Shown: positions 22,501 through 30,109, counted from the first letter of the stretch. The stretch: DNA of 64,000 bases from Spongilla lacustris (GCA_949361645.1 OX442416.1:20729451-20793450); one strand, 5' to 3'. The notes: generated from the letters alone by a model not told the origin. Numbers and translations are program-made.

Positions 22501-25500
22501 AACGTGGTGTGCCCTCAGCTTGGCTACCCCAGGGCCCTGAGTGCCTCCATGTATGCCAACGTGGTGTGCCCTCAGCTTGGCTACCCCAGGGCCCTGAGTG
22601 CCTCCATGTATGCCAACGTGGTGTGCCCTCAGCTTGGCTACCCCAGGGCCCTGAGTGCCTCCATGTATGCCAACGTGGTGTGCCCTCAGCTTGGCTACCC
22701 CAGGGTCCTGAGTGCCTCCATGTATGCCAACGTGGTGTGCCGTCAGCTTGGCTACCCCAGGGCCCTGAGTGCCTCCATGTATGCCAACGTGGTGTGCCCT
22801 CAGCTTGGCTACCCCAGGGCCCTGAGTGCCTCCATGTATGCCAACGTGGTGTGTCGTCAGCTCAAGTGGCTACCCCAGGGCCCTGAGTGCCTCCATGTAT
22901 GCCAATGTGGTGTGCCCTCAGCTTGGCTACCCCAGGGCCCTGAGTGCCTCCATGTATGCCAACGTGGTGTGCCCTCAGCTTGGCTACCCCAGGGCCCTGA
23001 GTGCCTCCATGTATGCCAACGTGGTGTGCCCTCAGCTTGGCTACCCCAGGGCCATGAGTGCCTCCGTGTATGCCAACGTGGTGTGCCCTCAGCTTGGCTA
23101 CCCCAGGGCCCTGAGTGCCTCCATGTATGCCAACGTGGTGTGCCCTCAGCTTGGCTACCCCAGGGCCCTGAGTGCCTCCGTGTATGCCAACGTGGTGTGC
23201 CCTCAGCTTGGCTACCCCAGGGCCCTGAGTGCCTCCATGTATGCCAACGTGGTGTGCCCTCAGCTTGGCTACCCCAGGGCCCTGAGTGCCTCCATGTATG
23301 CCAACGTGGTGTGCCCCCAGCTTGGCTACCCCAGGGCCTAGAGTGCCTCCATGTATGCCAACGTGGTGTGCCCTCAGCTTGGCTACCCAGGGCCCTGAGT
23401 GCCTCCATGTACAATGTATGCCAACGTGGTGTGCCCTCAGCTTGGCTACCCCAGGGCCCTGAGTGCCTCCATGTATGCCAACGTGGTGTGCCCTCAGCTT
23501 GGCTACCCCAGGGCCCTGAGTGCCTCCATGTATGCCAACGTGGTGTGCCCTCAGCTTGGCTACCCCAGGGCCCTGAGTGCCTCCATGTATGCCAACGTGG
23601 TGTGCCCTCAGCTTGGCTACTCCAGGGCCCTGAGTGCCTCCATGTATGCCAACGTGGTGTGCCCTCAGCTTGGCTACCCCAGGGCCCTGAGTGCCTCCAT
23701 GTATGCCAACGTGGTGTGCCCTCAGCTTGGCTACCCCAGGGCCCTGAGTGCCTCCATGTATGCCACCTTTGGTCCCGGCAGCGGAACTGTGAGTGCTGGG
23801 TGGGCGTGGCTGTATAGGCAGGCATGTGGGTGTGGCTTCTGTAAGATGGTAGGGTGTTTGCGCGAGTGGCTGCAGATGTCCGTATGAAAAGATCAAGTTT
23901 TCTGATGTTTTTGTGCATTTAGGCAAATAAACAAATTGTCCTTCTCTTACATGTACACTGTGTGTAGTCTAATTGTATATTTAATGATTATTATTAATAA
24001 AAAGTGGTTATTATAAGTAGATAGTTAATTAACTGAGATCAGAGTTTTGTTAGACAGTGGATGTCTTGGGTGTGGTATTGGTGCCCATCTATGTCTTCTC
24101 CTTCAAGATTTGCCTTGATGACCTTCGCTGCACTGGGAAGGAGAGCTCCATATTTGAATGCAGCCACAATGGGTGGGGTGTGCACAACTGTATTCACGAG
24201 GAAGACGCATCAGTCATCTGCACAGGTGGGTTGGTGAGCATTAATTAAATAGTTGTGCGACCTGCTCTGGTAAAAAATATAAAAAGATGACAAATGGAAA
24301 GCTAGAGAAGGTGCAGGTGCATTTCAGTACACATCACAATCATCCCTTTGAACGTGCACATGGATATGTGTAAGGCACCAACAGCTGCATAGACTGGACC
24401 CACCATCAATTAAAAGTAGTTGGCTGGGTTAGGGAAAAGTGTACAGAATATGGCATTATTTTGATGTTGGCTTATTTGGATATGTGTTTTAGGGGGAATA
24501 AAACAACTAACAATCTTTGTCAGTTTCAGGTGCTGCATGTTTTATTAGTGAAGGCATCACTTCCACTGTGCAAGCTTGCTAGGTGTAGTTGCTGGTCATG
24601 TTCTAATGCAGCAGCATTCATGGTGGGTAGGGTATATTTGTTAATATTATTGTTAATTAGTTGTGATTTACTGCAGTTTACCATCATTTACTATTACCTT
24701 CTCTCGTGACCAGATGTCCCCATCAATCCCTACCCTCTGCGTGTGGCCAACAGCACCCAGCATGGCCCCTCCCCCTCCATCAGAGATGGCCGCCTGGAGA
24801 TGTACTACAATGGCGCCTGGGGTACCATCTGTGATGACCACTGGACCCTCGTGGAGGTGGGCGTGGCCTGTCGGTCGCAGGGCTTCCCCGGAGCCAGAAC
24901 AGTGTTCTCTTCGGCCTACTTTGGTTCCGGTTCCGGACCCATCTGGCTGGACGATGTGTTCTGTGAGGGCAGGGAGTATTTTGTGCAGGAGTGTGCACAC
25001 AATGGCTTCGAAGCCAACGACGGCAACCTTCTGGAGGATGTGGGGGTGGAGTGCTCCCGTATGTGGGGCTGGGGCTGAGGGAGTGCTCCCGTATGTGGGG
25101 CTGGGGCTGAGGGAGTGCTCCCGTATGTGGGGCTGGGGCTGAGGGAGTGCTCTCGTATGTGGGGCTGGGGCTGAGGGAGTGCTCCCGTATGTGGGGCTTG
25201 GGCTGAGGGAGTGCTCCCGTATGTGGGGCTGGGGCTGAGGGAGTGCTCCCGTATGTGGGGCTGAGGCCGAGGGAGTGCTCCCGTATGTGGGGCTGGGGCT
25301 GAGGGAGTGCTCTTGTATGTGGGGCTGGGGCTGAGGGAGTGCTCCCGTATGTGGGGCTGGGGCTGAGGGAGTGCTCCCGTATGTGGGGCTGGGGTGCTCC
25401 TGTATGTGGGGCTGGGGCTGAGGGAGTGCCCCCATATGACATCCCCAGTTCCCCTGGGACTATCACCAGGAGGACTTTCCTATGTGGGGGGGGGGGTGAG

Positions 25501-28500
25501 GGTGGGGGTGGAAGATTGTGGGGGTTCATTCTCATTGTGCATAATGGGGTAGTGTTTTCATGTGTGTAGGTATGTGTACGTGTGGGTGTAGGTATATGTG
25601 GGTGAGGCATTAATCACATGTTCATTTTTAAAATCACTATTTTTGCTGTTTCTTCCATAGCGAACGTTTTGGCAGTGAGACTGGCAGGAGGGGGTTCCCT
25701 CATGCGGGGGCGTGTAGAGGTGAACTACAACGGCCAGGGGTGGGGCACCGTCTGCGACGATGGTTGGATCCTGGAGAATGCAGACGTGGTGTGCAGGATG
25801 CTGGGGTACAGGTCAGCCTCCAATGCCCCCACACAGGCCTACTTTGGGCAGGGGGTGTGGCTGGACGAGGTGCTCTGCTCCGGAGGGAAGGGGACCCTCC
25901 TGGAATGTTCCTACTCCGAGATAGGCGCCCACGACTGCAGGCACAGCGAAAATGCTGGGGTCATATGTTCAAGTAAGCCCCTCCCCCTCCTTAGATTATT
26001 TTTGCTCCTCCCCCTCATTAGATTATTAAAGTTTATTATAGCCCCTCCCCTCCTTATATTATTATAGTTATTGTAGCCCCTCCCCCTCCTTAGATTACAT
26101 TAGGGGGAATTTTAGTGGGGTGAAGGGGGCAGGAGTGTAGAGAGAAGGGGAGGGAGGGGAGAGAGAAGGAAAGGGGAGGAAGTGGGGAATTCATTGAATA
26201 ATTTCAAGTTAACCCACATTACAGGCTTATACGCCACTATCATCTCATTCTCAGGCAAACACAGATCTCTCTGTCTGCCCTGCCTTCAACAAGGCTAATG
26301 GACAGTACAGTGTGACAGGCATTCAAAATGGCCACTACACCTCGGGCACCATGGTGACGATATCCTGTTCATCAGGTTATTCGTCTCTAGGCAACCAGCA
26401 GACTGTCACATGCAACAGTGATGGCCAGTGGTCTCCCAATGCACCAGGGTGTGCCAGTAAGCCCTGCAACATTGCAAGTATGGATGTCATGAAGGGGGTG
26501 AGGGGGTGGGGGGGAGAGTGATAATTTATGAGCACACCATTGTAGCTACATATATGGTTCCTTACATGTACATGTACTCAATTTTTGTATCCTACTTCCC
26601 AATCTAATGTTACCACACTCTCACACACACACAGTCACCTGTCCCTCCTTGAGTGTCCCTTCCAATGGACAGCTCTCCTCTACTGAGGGAGTGGGGAGGA
26701 GGGGAAGGGAGTGGGGAGGAGGGTAAGGGAGTGGGGAGGAGGGGAAGGGAGTGGGGAGGAGAGGAAGGGAGTGGGGAGGAGGGGAAGGGAGTGAGGAGGA
26801 GGGGATGGGAGTGGGGAGGAGGGAAAGAGGAGTGGGGAGGAGGGGAAAGGGGAGTGAGGAATAAGGAATCAGGTTGTTGCATTCTTTTTAAATGCAATCT
26901 GAATCACATTTATCACATAACTATTCTTACACACGTGTGCATGCACACACCCACGCACATGCACACACAATGCACACACACACACACATGCACACACACA
27001 CACACATGCACACACACACACAGTGCCCTGTGACCAGATAGTGATACCTGACAATGGGAATGCTTACTTCTCCATTGCCAAGGATATGGGCGTTAGATCT
27101 GGTGGCTCCAATAACTCCACCATTCGCCTCTTTCCTGGTGATGCTCGCTTCTCATGTGATGGAGGGTTTTCATTGTTCGGCCTAAGCACTGTGGTGTGCC
27201 AGACCAATGGGAAGTGGAGTGCTTCACCCCCACATGTGCTGTAGGTAAGTGTGGAGATATTTGGAGGGAGGAGGAAGAGTGGGGGTGGTAGTGTGAGGAG
27301 TGTGGGTTTGATATTGGGAAGTGTGGAATTGAGAAGTGTGGTATTGAGAGGTGTGGGGGTGGTAGTGGGAGGAGAGTGGGATGGTAATGGGAAGGGAGTG
27401 GGGAGGAGGGTGGGTGATGGTGATGGGAGGGAGTATTGTACATGTAGTAATTAGAGGAAGGGAAATTATCAGAAGCAAGATCGAAGGTAAACAGCTAAGT
27501 ACTAATGTTTTTTTGCTGGAAATCTTTAAATGGTAAGGAGAGGAATGATGCACATCTCTATTTGATGCACATCTCCCCTATGCCTTCCAGCCAACTGCTA
27601 CTCCAGCTCTGTGGACATCCACCTGCGTATGGAGTGGTCAGGGGCTGTTAACACTTCTGTGACCTTCAGCTGTGACCTTGGATACAGGCTCACTGGTAGT
27701 CCATCTCTCAGCTGTAACCCTGATGTCACCTGGAATGACACTCTTCCTATCTGCACCCAAGGTGTGTAAATGGTGTGTACATAATGTATGTTGTGTGCAC
27801 GTGCCTGTACGTATATACAATGTACATGTATGTATGTATGTATGTATGTATGTATGTATGTATGTATGTATGTATGTATGTATGTGTGTATGTATGTATG
27901 TATGTATGTATGTATGTATGTATGTATGTATGTATGTATGTATGTATGTATGTGTGTATGTATGTATGTATGTATGTATGTATGTATGTATGTATGTATG
28001 TATGTATGTGTGTGTATGTATGTATGTATGTATGTATGTGTGTGTATGTATGTATGTATGTATGTATGTGTATGTATGTGTGTATGTGTGTATGTATGTA
28101 TGTGTATGTATGTGTATGTATGTATGTATGTGTGTATGTATGTATGTGTATGTATGTATGTGTGTGTATGTATGTATGTATGTATGTATGTATGTATGTA
28201 TGTGTATGTATGTGTGTATGTGTGTATGTATGTATGTGTATGTATGTGTATGTATGTGTGTATGTGTGTATGTATGTATGTGTATGTATGTGTATGTATG
28301 TATGTATGTATGTATGTATGTATGTATGTATGTGTGTATGTATGTGTGTGTATGTATGTATGTATGTATGTATGTATGTATGTGTATGTATGTGTTTATG
28401 TATGTATGTATGTATGTATGTATGTATGTATGTATGTATGTATGTGTGTATGTATGTATGTGTATGTATGTATGTATGTATGTATGTGTGTGTATGTATG

Positions 28501-29264
28501 TATGTATGTATGTATGTATGTATGTATGTATGTGTATGTATGTGTGTATGTATGTATGTATGTACATGTATGTATGTATGTATGTATGTATGTATGTGTG
28601 TATGTGTGTATGTATGTATGTGTATGTATGTGTATGTATGTATGTATGTGTGTATGTATGTATGTGTATGTATGTGTGTGTATGTATGTATGTATGTATG
28701 TATGTGTATGTATGTGTGTATGTGTGTATGTATGTATGTGTATGTATGTGTATGTATGTATGTATGTATGTATGTATGTATGTATGTATGTGTGTATGTA
28801 TGTGTGTGTATGTATGTATGTATGTATGTATGTATGTATGTATGTATGTATGTGTGTATGTGTGTGTATGTATGTATGTATGTATGTATGTATGTATGTA
28901 TGTATGTATGTATGTATGTGTGTGTGTACTTCTATATATCACCCTTTGTATTCATTACTGTTGCACCACTACAATAACTTCTCCCTACATTTATATTATA
29001 GAATAACAATATCTGATTGGTGAATTGCAAAAATGTAATTTATGTACAGGCCTATTCCCGGAGAGCAGGTACTCAAAGTGCCAGGAGCTACAGTAGAGTA
29101 CCTGCCTGATGGCACTGAAGTATGCACCCTTTGTTTATTGGTTGCTATATATGTGTTGCTATGGTCTAAATCAGTTGGACATTGAAACCATACCGATCCA
29201 TGTGATTTAGAAAATTAGAATCCTCTCGAGCCCTTAGTAGTGCCCTCTCTATGCTGGCACTACT

Positions 29265-29297
<33 letters not shown>

Positions 29298-29960
29298 GGT
29301 TTATAAATCATGTAAATCCCTCTCAGTGTTATAAGTGTTTGCGTAACCCTCTAACTTCACCTCCACTCCCTCCCTCACTCACTCCCTCCCCTCTCCAGTG
29401 TCGTGCCCCGAGGTCACCCCTCCATCAGGAGGCTCTGTGGTGGGGACCAGTGGTGCCAACACACCAGGCAGCTCTGTGGTGTTCTCCTGTGACCAGGGCT
29501 ACATGCTGACAGGGCCTGCCACCATAGTCTGTCAGGCTGATGGGACCTGGAGTGGCCCCACCCCTTCCTGTGCTGTGGGTAAGGGATGGTAGGAGGGGCA
29601 GAGCTGGGAGGCTTGGGAATGTGTGTTTTAAAAATTCTGTCCAGGTGATGGATATGTATTATTGATCACCTGGTTGATCACATGGTTGATCACATGGTTG
29701 ATCACCTGATTGATCACATGGTTGATCACCTGATTGATCACATGGTTGATCACATGGTTGATCACCTGATTGATCACATGGTTGATCACCTTATCAATTG
29801 ATCACCTGATGCTCTTTTGTTTTTGACAGTAACTTGCAATGTCAACTCCAAGGATCTCCACTTGCAGACCACACCCCCAGGCCCCACCCCACAAGGGAGC
29901 TCTGTCACCTTCTCATGTGACTTTATTTCCTCTACCCACCCAAGGTTATTATATTCATGA
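10448..29960 (+). CDS. SRCR/CCP mosaic gene (overview; exons listed separately)
   Basis: A chain of exons on one strand: signal peptide, four SRCR units, three tandem copies of an SRCR module, one intact SRCR, then six CCP (sushi) exons. Most exons begin after a C/T-rich tract and AG and end before GT, and intact ones are phase 1 at both ends, which permits exon shuffling and skipping. The product would be extracellular; SRCR and CCP domains act in adhesion and recognition, and SRCR plus CCP arrays are known in sponge aggregation-receptor-like proteins. No transmembrane segment was found, so the 3' end is unresolved. Stops, frameshifts and lost splice sites affect several exons. It could be one decaying gene, two or more genes, or a live gene with assembly errors. 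Confidence 0.6.
10680..10697. repeat. poly(G) tract, 18 bases
   Basis: Uninterrupted run of G in intron 1. One of about a dozen such G or C tracts in the window. Confidence 0.95.
10807..11145 (+). CDS. exon 2: SRCR domain 1
   Basis: After CTCTCCAG the frame reads [59 protein letters not shown] and ends AGLVCSDG before GTGAGT. This is a full SRCR domain of about 105 residues with the RLVNG start, [18 protein letters not shown] and final VC landmarks. One extra cysteine (VEVC) precedes the usual set. Phase is 1 at both ends and the exon joins exon 1 in frame. No stop or frameshift is seen, so it looks intact. Confidence 0.88.
11160..11390. repeat. 23-bp minisatellite (GGGGGCTAATGAGGGGGACC)
   Basis: About ten copies of a 23-bp unit starting just after the exon 2 donor. 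G-rich on the plus strand. A short CA repeat follows at 11395-11420. Confidence 0.95.
11466..11791 (+). pseudogene. exon 3a: SRCR domain 2, N-terminal half, with internal duplication and frameshift
   Basis: After TTTTCCCAG the frame reads [20 protein letters not shown], then [20 protein letters not shown] and [10 protein letters not shown]. The core coding [15 protein letters not shown] is repeated about five times as units of 36-45 bp. The first three units are in frame; between units three and four (about 11690-11700) the frame shifts, so the later copies read [13 protein letters not shown]. After the last unit the original frame would read LEAVLL and end in phase 2 at a GTAAGG donor, matching exon 3b. 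The expansion disrupts an otherwise ordinary SRCR exon. Confidence 0.75.
11890..12005. repeat. about 30-bp repeat (GCTGCCCTCTAATTAGTGCA)
   Basis: Four to five tandem copies of a 30-bp-class unit in the intron between exons 3a and 3b. Confidence 0.85.
12184..12204. repeat. poly(G) tract, 21 bases
   Basis: Pure G run about 70 bases upstream of the exon 3b acceptor. Confidence 0.95.
12278..12437 (+). CDS. exon 3b: SRCR domain 2, C-terminal half
   Basis: After GCCCGTTTCCAG one base completes a codon and the frame reads [38 protein letters not shown] and [12 protein letters not shown]. This is the second half of an SRCR domain and complements exon 3a in phase 2. The best donor (GAG then GTGGGT at 12438) leaves phase 0, unlike the phase 1 expected by the next SRCR exon, so either another exon intervenes or the downstream gene structure is broken. 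Confidence 0.75.
12440..12780. other. intronic or intergenic sequence
   Basis: No exon recognised; leads into the 24-bp array. Confidence 0.4.
12783..13390. repeat. 24-bp minisatellite (CTAGCTACCTATCTGTTCAT)
   Basis: About 25 copies of a 24-bp unit. It is open in frame (eight-residue period, YLFIALAT/I) because 24 is a multiple of 3. The hydrophobic peptide could mimic membrane segments, but near-identical units and lack of splice context argue that it is a repeat, not protein. Confidence 0.93.
13541..13880 (+). pseudogene. exon 4: SRCR domain 3, splice acceptor mutated
   Basis: The domain is complete: [85 protein letters not shown], with the six-cysteine group A pattern. Where phase 1 demands an acceptor, the sequence is TTGCTCCGG then TTGCC, so AG has become GG at 13539-13540. 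The 3' end (AAT AA then GTGTGT) gives phase 2, so the donor also looks altered. The coding part is intact; either the exon is no longer spliced normally or the base is an assembly error or polymorphism. Confidence 0.72.
14031..14584 (+). pseudogene. exon 5: SRCR domain 4, split by a (CCCT)n tract and frameshifted
   Basis: The N-half (14034-14150) reads [38 protein letters not shown]. The next codons of the domain, [11 protein letters not shown], resume only at 14398 after a 210-bp (CCCT)n tract plus about 36 bp. A second disturbance near 14433 (TCATGACCGTC) stops the frame, after which [36 protein letters not shown] continues to a good donor, CAAG then GTAGGC. The tract lies in the middle of what was one exon, and no AG before VVCHQ would let it be spliced as an intron. 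The expected acceptor AG before FDVR is also missing. Confidence 0.75.
14187..14396. repeat. (CCCT)n microsatellite, about 52 units
   Basis: An uninterrupted tetranucleotide run inside the SRCR 4 coding sequence. Complementary strand is (AGGG)n, a G-rich strand of a kind that can form quadruplexes. Confidence 0.97.
14590..14845. other. intronic sequence
   Basis: G/A-rich stretch then AT-rich sequence; no exon seen. Confidence 0.4.
14848..15522. repeat. 24-bp minisatellite, module copy 1
   Basis: About 28 copies of a 24-bp unit with core GAGCTCATGACCATCATG and spacer TGATAG. The core is imperfectly self-complementary (CATGACCATCATG; GAGCTC is a palindrome). The array reaches to within ten bases of the SRCR A acceptor, having replaced the intron sequence present in the other two copies. 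Open frames on both strands are produced by the period of 24. Confidence 0.96.
15533..15733 (+). pseudogene. SRCR A exon (N-terminal half), module copy 1, with nonsense codon
   Basis: Reads [35 protein letters not shown], then TGA at 15640-15642, then [20 protein letters not shown] and FFGPGDG before GTGAGT. Copies 2 and 3 have TGG (Trp) at that position, as expected for an SRCR domain, so this is a single-base nonsense change. It also carries a three-codon difference (STCNSSEG against SNSSEG). Phase 1 at both ends. Confidence 0.8.
15980..16107 (+). pseudogene. SRCR A C-terminal half remnant, module copy 1
   Basis: Reads [40 protein letters not shown] then GTGGGT. It is the second half of an SRCR domain and would complement the SRCR A exon. 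An in-frame TGA lies just upstream and no acceptor AG fits, so the exon start is damaged. In copies 2 and 3 this region is absent and the 57-bp array stands in its place. Confidence 0.65.
16257..16278. repeat. poly(C) tract, 22 bases
   Basis: Pure C run in the module copy 1 intron. Confidence 0.95.
16485..16600 (+). pseudogene. SRCR B N-half relic, module copy 1
   Basis: From AGCGGAACTGTGAGTG onward this matches 19690-19800 and 23770-23885, where it follows the last 57-bp unit and contains the SRCR B donor. Here only the last few bases of the exon survive; the rest of the N-half is missing. Confidence 0.65.
16821..16938 (+). CDS. SRCR B exon (C-terminal half), module copy 1
   Basis: After CTCCTTCAAG the frame reads [40 protein letters not shown] then GTGGGT. 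Phase 0 in, phase 1 out. It is open throughout, but its N-half partner is missing in this copy. Confidence 0.78.
16940..17333. other. intron shared by all three module copies
   Basis: Nearly identical to 20150-20630 and 24230-24713, which have an extra block of about 70-80 bases (GGGTTAGGGAAAAGTGTACA onward) that is lacking here. Confidence 0.7.
17334..17669 (+). CDS. SRCR C exon, module copy 1
   Basis: After CCCATGACCAG the frame reads [95 protein letters not shown] complete SRCR domain in one exon, phase 1-1, ending TACC then GTATGT. The end reads EDECYR rather than EDVGVECSR as in copy 3, a nine-base deletion that removes VGV before the last cysteine. That end is the seed of the adjacent 32-bp array. 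Confidence 0.85.
17660..17900. repeat. 32-bp minisatellite carrying the exon-end/donor sequence, module copy 1
   Basis: About seven to eight copies of a 32-bp unit with GAGTGCTCCCGTATGTGGGG and GCTGGGGCTGAG. The first unit is the real end of the SRCR C exon (GAGTGC then GTATGT), so each later unit repeats a 5' splice site. Confidence 0.93.
17953..18105. repeat. 24-bp minisatellite, module copy 2
   Basis: About six copies of the same 24-bp unit as at 14848 and 21249; shortest of the three arrays. The preceding 60 bases (CCCCAGTCCCCCTGGGACTA onward) are shared with copy 3. Confidence 0.96.
18152..18346 (+). CDS. SRCR A exon (N-terminal half), module copy 2
   Basis: After CCTATATACAG the frame reads [61 protein letters not shown] then GTGAGT. 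Open, phase 1-1. Almost identical to copy 3. The C-half that should follow is not present in this copy. Confidence 0.83.
18532..19675 (+). repeat. 57-bp minisatellite made from SRCR B exon sequence, module copy 2
   Basis: About 20 copies of a 57-bp unit that encodes [19 protein letters not shown], the conserved VVCRQLGYP core of an SRCR domain. The unit before the array (CVPLEGYVR) and after it (ATFGPGSGT, then a GTGAGT donor) are the flanks of a normal SRCR exon. Two variant units with CAGCTCAAGTGGCTACC are four bases longer and shift the frame; they lie 346 bp apart, showing a six-unit higher-order block. A few units read VVCRQ with CGTCAG, probably the ancestral form. Confidence 0.92.
20028..20145 (+). 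pseudogene. SRCR B exon (C-terminal half), module copy 2, with nonsense codon
   Basis: Reads [30 protein letters not shown], then TAG at 20118-20120, then EDASVICTG and GTGGGT. Copies 1 and 3 have GAG (Glu) there. The acceptor CTCCTTCAAG and phases 0 and 1 match the other copies; joined to the end of the 57-bp array it would give GSGT then IWLDDL. Confidence 0.8.
20631..20966 (+). CDS. SRCR C exon, module copy 2
   Basis: Same structure as copy 1: [83 protein letters not shown] then GTATGT. Phase 1-1 and open. It differs from copy 1 at a few residues (RSQGF against RSLGF) and has the same shortened LEDEC end. Confidence 0.85.
20957..21195. repeat. 32-bp minisatellite with donor sequence, module copy 2
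   Basis: About seven to eight copies, almost identical in order and variants (CTCCTG, CTCCCATATG) to module copy 1, so the array existed before this duplication. Confidence 0.93.
21249..21958. repeat. 24-bp minisatellite, module copy 3
   Basis: About 30 units of the GAGCTCATGACCATCATG repeat, with three shortened units (GAGCTCATGTGATAG) and several GAGCACATG variants. Confidence 0.96.
22007..22201 (+). CDS. SRCR A exon (N-terminal half), module copy 3
   Basis: Reads as copy 2 with one change (GFLSGSFF against GFQSGSFF). Open, phase 1-1, acceptor CCTATATACAG, donor GGGGATG then GTGAGT. Confidence 0.83.
22386..23764 (+). repeat. 57-bp minisatellite made from SRCR B exon sequence, module copy 3
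   Basis: About 24 copies of the same 57-bp coding unit. It shares the distinctive GGGTCCTGAG variant and one long CAGCTCAAGTGGCTACC unit with copy 2, and adds private changes: a TAG in GGGCCTAGAGTG (23337), a one-base loss in GGCTACCCAGGG (23387), and an insertion giving TGTACAATGTATGCC. The final unit ends ATFGPGSGT before GTGAGT. Confidence 0.92.
24108..24225 (+). CDS. SRCR B exon (C-terminal half), module copy 3
   Basis: Reads [40 protein letters not shown] then GTGGGT. Open, phase 0 in and 1 out. The usually conserved Trp of WLDDL is Cys here, an unpaired extra cysteine. Confidence 0.8.
24714..25058 (+). CDS. SRCR C exon, module copy 3
   Basis: Complete SRCR domain ending [18 protein letters not shown] before GTATGT; it keeps the VGV before the last cysteine that copies 1 and 2 lost. 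The usual HNC cysteine is replaced (NDGN against NNCN), so one disulphide partner is missing. Phase 1-1. Confidence 0.85.
25049..25435. repeat. 32-bp minisatellite with donor sequence, module copy 3
   Basis: About 12 units, longer than in copies 1 and 2, with one truncated unit at about 25392. Confidence 0.93.
25661..25972 (+). CDS. SRCR domain exon, last and intact
   Basis: After TTCTTCCATAG the frame reads [99 protein letters not shown] then GTAAGC. All six group A cysteines are present and the exon is phase 1-1, joining SRCR C of copy 3 in frame. It is clean of repeats. Confidence 0.9.
26265..26456 (+). CDS. CCP (sushi) exon 1
   Basis: After AAACACAG the frame reads [63 protein letters not shown] then GTAAGC. 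Four cysteines (CP, SCSSGY, TC, GC) and the Trp before the last cysteine define a CCP module of about 60 residues. The acceptor within AACACAG was chosen because it gives phase 1; the CTCAG 13 bases upstream gives the wrong frame. Confidence 0.85.
26635..26700 (+). pseudogene. CCP exon 2, overwritten by a minisatellite
   Basis: After a (CA)n tract and CAG the frame reads [19 protein letters not shown], the N-terminal third of a CCP module, then runs into a GA-rich 22-bp array (from about 26690). No SCxxGY, W or last cysteine follows, so the exon has lost its second part. Confidence 0.7.
26688..26862. repeat. 22-bp purine minisatellite (GTGGGGAGGAGGGGAAGGGA)
   Basis: Eight copies of a 22-bp G/A-only unit. 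It begins inside the CCP 2 coding sequence (GAGGGAGTGGGG). Confidence 0.93.
26930..27023. repeat. CA-rich microsatellite next to an acceptor
   Basis: Interrupted (CA)n with TGCACA breaks, ending in the CAG acceptor of CCP exon 3; it stands where a pyrimidine tract would be. Confidence 0.9.
27024..27244 (+). pseudogene. CCP exon 3 with one-base frameshift
   Basis: Reads [62 protein letters not shown], then loses frame. A run of five C (TCACCCCCACATG) would need six to read PPTCAV, the normal CCP end, and to restore phase 1 at the GTAAGT donor. The exon is otherwise complete, so this is one missing base: a mutation or a homopolymer sequencing error. Confidence 0.82.
27591..27761 (+). CDS. CCP (sushi) exon 4
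   Basis: After CTTCCAG the frame reads [57 protein letters not shown] then [20 protein letters not shown] and IC are the CCP landmarks. Phase 1-1 and open. Confidence 0.87.
27820..28930. repeat. (TATG)n microsatellite, 1.1 kb
   Basis: About 1,100 bases of TATG/TGTG words. It is open in all forward frames and gives large artefactual ORFs on both strands. Confidence 0.98.
29265..29295. repeat. poly(G) tract, 31 bases
   Basis: Pure G run about 100 bases upstream of the CCP 5 acceptor. Confidence 0.95.
29399..29578 (+). CDS. CCP (sushi) exon 5
   Basis: After CCTCTCCAG the frame reads [59 protein letters not shown] then GTAAGG. A standard CCP module, phase 1-1, with a good pyrimidine tract. Confidence 0.9.
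29660..29800. repeat. 12-bp repeat (TTGATCACATGG / TTGATCACCTGA)
   Basis: About 11 copies of a 12-bp word containing the palindrome TGATCA, 30 bases before the last CCP exon. Confidence 0.93.
29830..29960 (+). pseudogene. CCP exon 6, truncated
   Basis: After TTGACAG the frame reads [38 protein letters not shown], then RLLYS and TGA at 29958. The first two cysteines of a CCP module are present, but the GY...C...W...C half is missing. It may be the worn 3' end of the gene or a truncated terminal exon. A possible further acceptor (CTCCCCCCAG at about 30040) leads only to a short frame. Confidence 0.6.
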
Positions 29961-30109
29961 TGGCAAGCCCTTGATGTGATGTGCATGTCCTCCCCCTTGT
30001 GGCCACTACATGTGCTAATCTGATGTCCCCTCCCCCCAGATGTAAGCACTACTTCTGTGAGGCCTGTGCACTAGATCAGTTCAAGAAGTCAACAAATATT
30101 CTATTATCT

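Noticed and set aside
27638..29023. ORFs of 400-440 codons on both strands
   Set aside because: Products of the (TATG)n microsatellite, open in all frames.
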